A stretch of 64,000 bases of DNA, taken from an uncultured Dongia sp. Its GTDB lineage: Bacteria; Pseudomonadota; Alphaproteobacteria; Dongiales; Dongiaceae. Below, one piece after another: positions 28,222-35,708 of this stretch (within the stretch, counting starts at the first letter, position 1; each line of letters starts with the position of its first letter). The notes under the pieces are model-generated. The model was given only the letters and a program-made list of their open reading frames with translations, was not told the origin of the DNA and did no database searches. Where the stretch lies: positions 1-64,000 of the forward strand of contig NZ_CAKZGO010000019.1 of NCBI RefSeq assembly GCF_936916975.1. The letters run 5' to 3'. The position numbers and the translations under genes are program-made.

Positions 28222-28311
28222 CGTCATGGTCGGCGAAGGCCGACCACCCACGAGTTTCTATGCGTTGGAAGAAAGCAACTCGTGGGTCCTCCGCCTTCGC
28301 GGAGGATGACG
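28222..28311. repeat. Intergenic inverted repeat, family B copy 1
   Basis: The element starts CGTCATGGTC and ends GGATGACG. An inner pair, ACCCACGAGTT and AACTCGTGGGT, is a perfect 11-bp inverted repeat. It separates the convergent DAO and gntR genes. A related copy is at 56122-56220 and a short form at 34615-34644. Confidence 0.8.
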
Positions 28312-28317
28312 ACTGGG

Positions 28318-29085
28318 TCACGCCCCCTCGATCCCCATCAACTGCCGCCGGGCAAAGTGGAGGTGGCTCGTCACCATCGCGGCCGCACCTTCGACATCGC
28401 GGCTGGCAATGGCACCGAGCAGCGCCCGGTGCTGGCGGTTGTATTCGGCGATGCGCGCCGGGGTCAGCACCTTGTCGCGCATCGAGGCCCATTGATCGTG
28501 TGAGCGGATCTCGTTCACATGCTGGTAAAGCCAGAGGATGAGTCGGTTATGGCTCGCCTCCGCCAGCAGCAGGTGGAACTGCGTGTCCCATTCTGTCCAC
28601 ACCGCCGCGTCATCGCCGGCCGCCTCTGCCTGCTCGATCGCCTCGCTCATCTTTTCGAGATCGCGGTTGCTGGCATTGAGGACGGCAAGCCGCGTCATAT
28701 GCGGTTCGATGCCAAGGCGCGCCTCGATGAGTTCCAGCGGTGAGGTCGAATCGGCGATGTTGTCGAGTTCAGAAACTTGCCGGTGATTGACGAAGGTGCC
28801 GCTGCCGACCCGGCGCGTCACCAACCGTTCCTGTTCCAATTGATCGAGGGCGAGGCGCACGGTGGTGCGGCTTGCATCGAACGCATCTGCGAGATGCCGT
28901 TCCGCCGGCAGCTTCTCACCATGCTGATAAGTCCCGGCCACAATCGCCTGCCGCAATTGCCCGGCGATCCAGACCGAGCCACGGTTGGAATCGACCGGCA
29001 ACGTACCGGCATCAACAGCAGATGTACCAATTCGGCCCAATTGTGATCCTTTGAAAAAATTGGTTGGCAGCCTTAGGACCACCAT
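28318..29085 (-). CDS. GntR-family regulator, FadR/FCD type
   Basis: A 255-residue repressor. The winged helix is at residues 38-100 (GQLRQAIVAGTYQHGEKLPA; LADAFDASRTTVRLALDQL), and an FCD ligand domain follows (residues 115-245) with metal-ligand positions in EWDTQFHLL, NRQHRALL and TSHLHFARR. FCD regulators respond to carboxylic or amino acids. It is divergent from the ligase/mgs operon, with 269 bases between, and convergent with the DAO gene, so it is the natural island regulator. The first ~33 residues lack family similarity and the true start may be further in. Confidence 0.88.
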   Translation of the reverse strand: MVVLRLPTNFFKGSQLGRIGTSAVDAGTLPVDSNRGSVWIAGQLRQAIVAGTYQHGEKLPAERHLADAFDASRTTVRLALDQLEQERLVTRRVGSGTFVNHRQVSELDNIADSTSPLELIEARLGIEPHMTRLAVLNASNRDLEKMSEAIEQAEAAGDDAAVWTEWDTQFHLLLAEASHNRLILWLYQHVNEIRSHDQWASMRDKVLTPARIAEYNRQHRALLGAIASRDVEGAAAMVTSHLHFARRQLMGIEGA

Positions 29086-29354
29086 GCAAGACTGGATTAT
29101 GCGAGTGGGGTAGCCAACCGGTCAATCGCCGACAGTCAAACCCGCCAGCCTGATAACCACGACTGTCGAAGACGGAGAGCGCGAAAGACACAAGGCCCAT
29201 TCCCCATCGCCCGCGAAGGATCCCTGAGCTGACCATCAAGATCAGCCAGGCGAACAAGAAGAGTTGTTGCAGCAACGAACTGACGCGGTATGCCGGGACC
29301 GTCCCGGCATCGATCAACGGCGGCTGAGGCTCTGCCGTTTTTGGGAGGGTGGTT

Positions 29355-30821
29355 ATGACTGACCTTGAGGCACACGTCGCACAAAAAGGGCGCAAAGAAC
29401 TCGTCAAGCAAGTACGCGCCCAGATCAACGCACTCGGTATCAAATACATCTACTATCAATTCGTTTCGGTGACCGGCCGCATCGTCGGCAAGGGCGTTCC
29501 CGCAGATCATTGGGAAACCGTCGCCGAAAAAGGCTTTCAGCTGGTCTATGGCTCGACAGCCAATCTCTTCGTCGACCGTCGCAAGAATTACATCGGCTAC
29601 GGCCCGGAAGCATCCGAACTGGTCGGCATTCCCGATCCGGAAACTTTCGTGCAACTGCCCTGGGACAAGCGCGTGGCGCGCGTCTTTTGCACCTGCTTCC
29701 GCAATCGCGAGGAGCGCGAGGATCCGGGCGCGCATTTGAGCTCCGATTGCCGCGGCAATCTCCGCATCATCCATGACGAGTTCAAGAAGAAGCATAAGGG
29801 CCTGCATCTACGGCACGGTTGCGAGCCGGAAATGATGTGGCTGAAGAAGGGCGAGAACGGCTTGCCCGATGGCGGCTTCTCCAAGCCCAATTGCTATCAC
29901 ATCGACCAGTTCGAAAGCCTGCGCCCGGTCTTCATGAAGGTGATCGAATACGCCCAGGCCATGGGTCTCGACATGATCCAGGGCGATCATGAGGATGCAC
30001 CCGGTCAGCTAGAGCTGAACTGGATGTATGATGATTGCCTGCGTACAGCCGACCGCCTGACGACCTATCGTCAGATCTGCGCCCAGGTCGCCCGCGAAAA
30101 CAATCTCATCGCCTGCTTCATGCCAAAGCCCTTCATGGGCGTCTCGGCTTCCGGCTGCCATCACAACCTGTCGCTCTGGACCGGTGGCGAAGACACCATC
30201 AACACGCTCCATCAAGACAAGCTGCCCGGCCAGAAGGACGTGTTCACCTACCGGAAGGGTGGCGTCAACACCTTCATGCCGCCCAAAGCCCACGGCAAGC
30301 CGGGCCAGATCGGCCTCTATTCCATCGGCGGCGTGATCAAGCATCTCAATGCGCTGACCGCGATCGGTTCCTCGACGGTGAACTCCTATCGCCGCCTGTG
30401 GGATACCGGCTTCTGGGCACCGGTCTTTGCCGATTGGGGCTATCAGAACCGCACCTGCGCGCTGCGCATCTCGGCGCCGGGCCGCTTCGAATACCGCTCG
30501 GTCGACGCCGCGGTAAACCCGTATCTCATGGCCGGCGCTTTGCTCAAGGCCTTCGACGACGGCATCACCAACAAGATCGATCCGGGCGAACCGGAAGAGC
30601 GCAACATGTATGAGGCAATTGCGGCCGGCAAGAAGGTCAAGAAATTGCCGATGAGCCTCGGCGAAGCGCTCGATCATCTGGAGAACGACAAGGTCATCAA
30701 CTCGGCACTGCCGGGCGACATGATGCGCGTCTTCATGCACTACAAACGTGACGAACATGAAAAATTCATGGCCACCGTCACCGATTGGGATCTGGAGCAA
30801 TACTGGGACATCCTGCCCTAA
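29355..30821 (+). CDS. Glutamine synthetase-like ligase, likely gamma-glutamylamide synthetase
   Basis: A 488-residue member of the glutamine synthetase superfamily. The N-terminal beta-grasp region contains IKYIYYQFVSVTGRIVGKGVP, and the catalytic part contains CEPEMMWL, GDHEDAPGQLELNW, SASGCHHNLSLW and RISAPGRFEYRSVDAAVNPYL shortened to its core, carrying the metal and ATP ligands. By context with MgsABC-type genes and Tmm/Tdm it probably makes gamma-glutamylmethylamide (GmaS role), but it is longer than typical GmaS (about 450) and differs in sequence, so another amine substrate is possible. The ATG follows GGGAGGG. First gene of a five-gene operon. Confidence 0.82.
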   Translation: MTDLEAHVAQKGRKELVKQVRAQINALGIKYIYYQFVSVTGRIVGKGVPADHWETVAEKGFQLVYGSTANLFVDRRKNYIGYGPEASELVGIPDPETFVQLPWDKRVARVFCTCFRNREEREDPGAHLSSDCRGNLRIIHDEFKKKHKGLHLRHGCEPEMMWLKKGENGLPDGGFSKPNCYHIDQFESLRPVFMKVIEYAQAMGLDMIQGDHEDAPGQLELNWMYDDCLRTADRLTTYRQICAQVARENNLIACFMPKPFMGVSASGCHHNLSLWTGGEDTINTLHQDKLPGQKDVFTYRKGGVNTFMPPKAHGKPGQIGLYSIGGVIKHLNALTAIGSSTVNSYRRLWDTGFWAPVFADWGYQNRTCALRISAPGRFEYRSVDAAVNPYLMAGALLKAFDDGITNKIDPGEPEERNMYEAIAAGKKVKKLPMSLGEALDHLENDKVINSALPGDMMRVFMHYKRDEHEKFMATVTDWDLEQYWDILP

Positions 30822-30869
30822 CGGGCAGGGTTACCCCCTTCTCCAGCGGATAAACTAAGGAGAACGACA

Positions 30870-31805
30870 ATGTGTGGGATCGCAGGATTGATCCACCGCG
30901 GCACGACCGGCGACATCGGGACAGAGATGACTGCCATGCTGCAAAGCCTGAAGCATCGCGGGCCGGATTCGACCGGCTTTGCGCTCTATGGCAGCCCAAA
31001 GGGCAATACCTTGATCATGCGCTTCAAGGTTGCCGAGCAGGAGGACATGAAGCACGGTTTCAAGATCAACGATCAGGTCATTGAACGCCGCGCTGAAGTC
31101 GACAAGCGTTTGAAGGAACTGGGCGCTACTATCGTCCAGGCCGAGAACGCAACCGACTACGCCTTCCGCTACACCCTCGATTTCGGCGGCGACAAGAAAA
31201 AGCTCGCCAACTATATCGAGGACATTGAGGGTGCCGAGATCTTGTCGCTGGGCTATGGCCTGGAACTGATCAAGGATCTGGGCGATGCCGCCGACGTTTC
31301 CGGCGCCTATTCGCTGAAGGGCTTCAAGGGCAGCCATGCGCTGGGTCACACGCGCATGGCGACCGAATCGGATGTCGATATCCGCTCGGCCCATCCTTAT
31401 TGGGCCTATCCCTTCGCCGATGTCTCAGTCGTCCATAACGGCCAGCTCACCAATTACTGGACAGGCCGGCGTGGCTTGGAGCGCCGCGGCCACCGCTTCA
31501 TGTCGAATTGTGATAGCGAGCTCATTGCCGTCTATCTCGCCGACAAGATGCAGCAGGGCGCCGATCTCAAGGACGCGATGACGGATTCCATCGAGGAGTT
31601 GGACGGCGTCTTCACCTATCTGGTGGCGACCGCCGACAGCTTGGGCATGGCCAAGGACGTCATGGCTGCAAAGCCCATGGTGCTTTACGAGAGCGACGAC
31701 TTCATCGGCCTTGCTTCCGAGGAAGTCGCCATCCGCAGCGTATTCCCGCACGAGATCGACACCTTCGACCCCTATGAGGGCGAAGTGCGGGTCTGGAAGC
31801 GGTAG
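30870..31805 (+). CDS. mgsA: Class II glutamine amidotransferase subunit (MgsA/GlxB type)
   Basis: A 311-residue Ntn-hydrolase resembling the amidotransferase domain of glutamate synthase. Cys2 of MCGIAGLIHRG is the nucleophile, with LGHTRMATESD, SVVHNGQLTNYW and MSNCDSELIAVYL providing the glutamine site. In N-methylglutamate synthase this subunit would release the amine from a gamma-glutamyl amide, but GlxB proteins look alike. AAGGAG precedes the ATG; 48 bases separate it from the ligase. The symbol is assigned by context. Confidence 0.85.
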   Translation: MCGIAGLIHRGTTGDIGTEMTAMLQSLKHRGPDSTGFALYGSPKGNTLIMRFKVAEQEDMKHGFKINDQVIERRAEVDKRLKELGATIVQAENATDYAFRYTLDFGGDKKKLANYIEDIEGAEILSLGYGLELIKDLGDAADVSGAYSLKGFKGSHALGHTRMATESDVDIRSAHPYWAYPFADVSVVHNGQLTNYWTGRRGLERRGHRFMSNCDSELIAVYLADKMQQGADLKDAMTDSIEELDGVFTYLVATADSLGMAKDVMAAKPMVLYESDDFIGLASEEVAIRSVFPHEIDTFDPYEGEVRVWKR

Positions 31806-31836
31806 TTGGATCAATAGAGAGAGCCAGGAGCCGAAC

Positions 31837-32673
31837 ATGGCGCTTCGCACCCAGTCACATGAAATGGGCATGCATACCGAGAAACTCTCGGGCCGCACCC
31901 AGCAACGCTTCTTCTCACCCTCGGAAGAAGAGAACTTCACCTATCCCGGCGCCTATGACGTCGATTTCAACAAGCGCGCAGAGTTCGACGCCGACAAGCT
32001 CTCGACCTCGGAGATCAATCTCAAGATCCGCGACCTGATGAAACAGGGCTACGGCACGATCGTCATGCGCAATCCCGGCGCCAAGCATGCGATCGCCGTC
32101 GGCATTCTCAACAAGCTCAATCTGCAGATCGAAGGCAGCCTCGGCTATTTCGGCTGCGGCTTGGTCGACGGTCCCAATATTCATATCAAAGGACGTGTCG
32201 GCTGGTCCTGCGCCGAAAACATGTTAGCCGGCACGGTGGTCATCGAGAAGAACGCCGGCTCCACTTTCGGCGCCGCCATTCGCGGCGGCGATCTGGTGTG
32301 CAAGGGCGATGTCGGCGCGCGCATGGGCATCGACCAGAAGGGTGGCACGATCATCGTCGGTGGCCGCTGCGGCGCCTTCTGCGGCTTCATGATGCAGCGT
32401 GGCCGCATGGTCGTGCTCGGCGATGCCGGCAAGAACCTCGGCGATTCCATGTATGACGGCACCATCTATGTCGGTGGCAAGATCGCCGGCCTCGGCGTCG
32501 ATGCCGTGCCGGGCGAGATGAACGACCTCGACTGCCAGTGGATGGAAGCCAAGCTCAAGCTCTACGGCATGAAGGCGCCGAACGGGGTCAAGAACATGAC
32601 CAAGATCGTTGCCGGCAAGCAGCTGTGGAATTACGACAACCTCGAGCCTTCGGAAAAGAAGCTGATCCTGTAA
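31837..32673 (+). CDS. mgsB: Glutamate synthase GXGXG-domain subunit (MgsB/GlxC type)
   Basis: A 278-residue protein consisting of a right-handed beta-helix as in the C-terminal domain of GltB, with repeated turns such as GSLGYFGCGLVDGPNIHIKG, GRVGWSCAENMLAG, GGDLVCKGDVGARMG and GGTIIVGGRCGAFCG. In the holoenzyme it structurally links amidotransferase and FMN domains. A long polar N-terminus (residues 1-50) is extra. The start is the ATG after AGGAG, not earlier ATGs inside mgsA. Confidence 0.85.
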   Translation: MALRTQSHEMGMHTEKLSGRTQQRFFSPSEEENFTYPGAYDVDFNKRAEFDADKLSTSEINLKIRDLMKQGYGTIVMRNPGAKHAIAVGILNKLNLQIEGSLGYFGCGLVDGPNIHIKGRVGWSCAENMLAGTVVIEKNAGSTFGAAIRGGDLVCKGDVGARMGIDQKGGTIIVGGRCGAFCGFMMQRGRMVVLGDAGKNLGDSMYDGTIYVGGKIAGLGVDAVPGEMNDLDCQWMEAKLKLYGMKAPNGVKNMTKIVAGKQLWNYDNLEPSEKKLIL

Positions 32674-32729
32674 CGCGCACAACACGCGCTCATCGTTTCA
32701 GCCTTATCCGCCAGACAAGGAATAGCCAG

Positions 32730-34112
32730 ATGGCAAAAGAGAAGAAGGCTCCGGCCACCGAACCGAAAACCAAGAAGCCGCTGTCGCGCGACACCTCGCG
32801 CCTGGGCAACAGCTTCATGTTCCCGCCGACCGTCATCGACGACATCCATATCAAATCCGAACTCGGCCGCTATCGCATGCGCGGCTTCTCGCTGTTCAAG
32901 AAGATCCCGAGCTGGGACGACCTCACCTTCCTGCCCGGCACCCTCACCCGCTTCGTCATCGAGGGCTACCGCGAGAAGTGCGAGACCAAGACCATCATCG
33001 GCCCGAAATGCAAGCGGCCGCTGGTGCTCGACATCCCGGTCTATGTCACCGGCATGAGCTTCGGCGCGCTCTCCTTCGAAGCCAAGATCGCGCTCGCGCG
33101 CGGTGCCACCATGGCCGGCACCGCGACCTGCTCCGGCGAAGGCGGCATGATCCCAGACGAGCGCCGCTTCAGCTCGAAATGGTTCTATCAATGCATCCAG
33201 TCGCGCTACGGCTTCAACCCGCACCATCTGCAATTGGCGGATGCCTGCGAATTCTTCATCGGCCAGGGTTGCAAGGTCGGCCTCGGCGGCCATCTCATGG
33301 GCCAGAAAGTGACCGATCAGGTTGCCGAAATGCGCTCCCTGCCTGCCGGTATCGATCAGCGCTCGCCGGCCCGTCATCCCGATTGGCTGGGGCCTGACGA
33401 TCTTGCGCTGAAGATTCAGGAAATCCGCGAAGCCACCAATTGGGAAATCCCCATCCAGCTGAAGCTGGGTGCAGCCCGCGTCTATGACGACGTGCGCATG
33501 GCGGCGAAGACCGGTCCGGACAGCATCTATATCGACGGCATGGAAGGCGGCACCGGTGCCGGCCCGCACATCGCCACCGAGGAAACCGGCGTTCCCGGCA
33601 TCGCCGCCATCCGCCAGGCGCGCAAGGCGCTCGACGATGTGGGCAAGACCGGCGAGATCAGCCTGGTTTATGCCGGCGGTATCCGCAATGGCGGCGACGT
33701 GGCGAAGGCGCTGGCACTCGGCGCCGATGCCGTCGCCATCGGTCACTCGGCGCTGATGGCCTTGAACTGCAACAAGGACATCCCGGAAGCCGACTTCCCC
33801 AAGGAGATCGGCTGCGAGGCGGGCTATTGCTATCATTGCCATACCGGCCGCTGCCCGGTCGGCGTCGCAACGCAGGATCCGATCCTGCGCAAGCGTCTCG
33901 ATCCCGATGAAGCGGCGGAGCGGGTCTATAACTTCCTGCACTGCCTCACCATCGAAGCTCAGATGATGGCGCGTGCCTGCGGCAAGACCAATGTGCATTC
34001 CCTGGAACCCGAGGATCTCGCGGCCCTCACCATGGAAGCCTCGGCCCTGGCTCAGGTCCCGCTCGCCGGTTCGCAACACACTGTCGGCCGTCCCGACATG
34101 ACCCGTTACTAA
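32730..34112 (+). CDS. mgsC: FMN-binding glutamate synthase-like subunit (MgsC/GlxD type)
   Basis: A 460-residue TIM-barrel flavoprotein related to the FMN/[3Fe-4S] domain of glutamate synthase. GMSFGALSFEAKIALARGA, GEGGMIPDER, DGMEGGTGAGP and VYAGGIRNGGDVAKALALGADAV carry the FMN and 2-oxoglutarate/substrate elements. The Cys cluster CGYCYHCHTGRCPVGVAT-like region (EAGYCYHCHTGRCPVG) supplies the iron-sulfur ligands. It starts at the ATG after AAGGA with a Lys-rich leader. It would make N-methylglutamate in the MgsABC complex (inference from context). Confidence 0.86.
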   Translation: MAKEKKAPATEPKTKKPLSRDTSRLGNSFMFPPTVIDDIHIKSELGRYRMRGFSLFKKIPSWDDLTFLPGTLTRFVIEGYREKCETKTIIGPKCKRPLVLDIPVYVTGMSFGALSFEAKIALARGATMAGTATCSGEGGMIPDERRFSSKWFYQCIQSRYGFNPHHLQLADACEFFIGQGCKVGLGGHLMGQKVTDQVAEMRSLPAGIDQRSPARHPDWLGPDDLALKIQEIREATNWEIPIQLKLGAARVYDDVRMAAKTGPDSIYIDGMEGGTGAGPHIATEETGVPGIAAIRQARKALDDVGKTGEISLVYAGGIRNGGDVAKALALGADAVAIGHSALMALNCNKDIPEADFPKEIGCEAGYCYHCHTGRCPVGVATQDPILRKRLDPDEAAERVYNFLHCLTIEAQMMARACGKTNVHSLEPEDLAALTMEASALAQVPLAGSQHTVGRPDMTRY

Positions 34113-34122
34113 GGAGGCACCG

Positions 34123-34539
34123 ATGGCAGAGAAGAAAGCTGCAGCCAAGCCGGCCGGTAAGGAAGACGTCGACAAGTATCTGAAGGGCGATGGGCTCGAT
34201 TCATCTCGCGAGAAGGAAATCGGCCAGCACATCGGCTATCGCTACGACGTCAACCTCGTGCCCGATTACGCGCGCCTCACCCCGTTCCTGAAGAAGTATC
34301 TGGAAACGATGGGCTGGGATGACCTCAACTGGCTCGAAGATGTCCATATGGGTTACGAGGAAGGCCGCGCCGCGGTGTTCGACCGCAACATCAACGGCTG
34401 GGTCACGGTGCCCCAGGACCTCAAGCTGCCCGACAACCAGCAGGACCGCGACATGATCGCGCGCGAATTGCTGATCAAATTCCAGATGTCGAAGAAGCAC
34501 CCGATGGTCGACCTCAACAAGGCCTATCGGAAGTTCTAG
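34123..34539 (+). CDS. Uncharacterised 138-residue protein co-transcribed with mgsABC
   Basis: Not a family I recognise. It has a Lys/Ala-rich start (MAEKKAAAKPAGKED) that resembles the Lys-rich leader of the preceding MgsC-like protein. A soluble helical body follows, with Trp and Asp (METMGWDDLNWLEDVHMGY) and a basic end, NKAYRKF. There is no signal peptide, membrane helix or Cys. It begins 10 bases after mgsC behind a perfect AAGGAGG, and a strong terminator follows it, so it is the last gene of the ligase-mgsABC operon. A fourth subunit or assembly factor is plausible. Confidence 0.8.
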   Translation: MAEKKAAAKPAGKEDVDKYLKGDGLDSSREKEIGQHIGYRYDVNLVPDYARLTPFLKKYLETMGWDDLNWLEDVHMGYEEGRAAVFDRNINGWVTVPQDLKLPDNQQDRDMIARELLIKFQMSKKHPMVDLNKAYRKF

Positions 34540-34567
34540 TTCCGCAACATTGAGAGCTCAAGGTCCT

Positions 34568-34599
34568 GCCCCGCCATGGCAACATGGCGGGGCTTTTTT
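34568..34599 (+). terminator. Rho-independent terminator of the ligase-mgsABC operon
   Basis: CCCCGCCATG and CATGGCGGGG flank the tetraloop GCAA and are followed by CTTTTTT. This is a near-ideal terminator 30 bases after the small last gene, and it defines the operon's 3' end. Confidence 0.9.
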
Positions 34600-34614
34600 G
34601 TGCCCTGCAAGTAT

Positions 34615-34644
34615 CGTCATGGTCCACGAAGGCGGACCATGACG
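34615..34644. repeat. Short palindrome, family B mini copy
   Basis: CGTCATGGTCC and GGACCATGACG form perfect 11-bp arms around ACGAAGGC. These are the outer ends of the family B element without its central insert. Confidence 0.75.
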
Positions 34645-34651
34645 AGCGAGG

Positions 34652-35254
34652 TTACTCCTCCTCCTCAAACCCGCTCGCTCCTTCGCTCCTGCCCCAATCC
34701 GGTGCGAACGACAGGATGCGCACGCCGGCCGGAATATTCGGGTTGAACATGCGGTTATGCCAATAGGTCGATTGATAGAGCAGGTCATGCTCGGAAAGCT
34801 CCGTGACCTTGCACAGCAGCCGGAAGCGCTGGCTGAGCTCGGCAAATTCCAGATTGATCTTGCCGTGATTGAGCAGTTGGTCGACCAGCGGCGATGCCGG
34901 CCCGAACAAGGCCGTGAGCGTGTCATCAAAATCGCGATAGCGCTGGAAATAGCCGGCGGCCATGTGCTCGGTCGCCTTCTCCCAGCGCTCCACCGGGTCC
35001 TGGGTCTTCAGCACCTGATGGCGAAAGAACGCCGTCGAGTCTTCCGTCTCCGCCTTGTGCAGCAGCACGACCGTGGCGCCGGCGAGCTGCTGGTCATCGC
35101 GCGAGAAGATGAGCGGGCGCATGCCGGCACTCGGCCGGCCGCCGCCTTCGCGCATCGCCATCTGTCGCAGACGGCATTGCCAATGCAGAAAATCTTCGCG
35201 CAAAGCGGCCGCCGCCTCGCCAATCAGGACCACCTTGTCAGCACCCTTCGCCAT
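34652..35254 (-). CDS. Conserved-looking protein of unknown function
   Basis: A 200-residue cytosolic protein, mostly helical, unrecognised. The features are REGGGRPSAGMRPLIF near residue 35, a DSTAFFRHQVLKTQDPVERWEKATEHMAA helix, here truncated in quotation, and a C-terminus ending in four Glu (GFEEEE). It has no signal sequence or membrane helix. It converges on the ligase-mgs operon with the mini repeat between. An upstream region of about 450 bases separates it from the permease gene, so the two are divergent. Confidence 0.7.
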   Translation of the reverse strand: MAKGADKVVLIGEAAAALREDFLHWQCRLRQMAMREGGGRPSAGMRPLIFSRDDQQLAGATVVLLHKAETEDSTAFFRHQVLKTQDPVERWEKATEHMAAGYFQRYRDFDDTLTALFGPASPLVDQLLNHGKINLEFAELSQRFRLLCKVTELSEHDLLYQSTYWHNRMFNPNIPAGVRILSFAPDWGRSEGASGFEEEE

Positions 35255-35708
35255 GCTCGCCTCGCACTATACCCTTGCCATTACGATATCGCGCCGCAGC
35301 GGCGACAGCAACCAATCCTGGGCCACCGCTCCTCAAATTGTGCTGGATTGGGTGAAGCTATTATCGCATCATCATAGGAGTTGATTCAGTAGCGACGCGT
35401 GACCGGCGAGGGGGAAATTCGCTTGGGATTGCAGCGTTTGATGCCAAAAATCACTGAACAGCCTGCGGCCGAGCCATCGGCCCCCGGGTCCGTTTCTGCG
35501 CCCCATGCGGCACGCACGCCACTGCTGGCGAATATCGATGTAGAGACCAATCGCAACCAAAGCCGCTGGCGACAAGCCGTCGGTCAACGAGGTGACGCAT
35601 ATTGAAATTGGTCGGCGGCAACGGGGGCTGCACGATCGCTGTATGAGCACAGCACGGAAAATACCCCGCATCGCAAACTGATAATCAATAGTGAGGGGAA
35701 CTAAAGAT
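35255..35708. other. 454-base divergent intergenic region
   Basis: It lies between the minus-strand 200-residue gene and the plus-strand permease. No convincing gene, RNA or repeat was seen. One 68-codon open frame (35399-35605) has no ribosome site or recognisable content. The promoter and operator of the permease must lie here; GAGGGGA at about 35691-35697 is its ribosome-binding site. Confidence 0.5.

Noticed and set aside
28222-28311. CRISPR repeat or IS end at the inverted repeats
   Set aside because: Copies are dispersed singly with no spacers in array, no transposase and no target duplications.
32631-34232. Long minus-strand open frame opposite mgsC
   Set aside because: It is a shadow of the confident mgsC and small-protein frames, with low-complexity Arg/Gly composition.
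35399-35605. Small open frame in the permease upstream region
   Set aside because: It has no ribosome site, no hydrophobic or conserved pattern, and lies in a promoter region.
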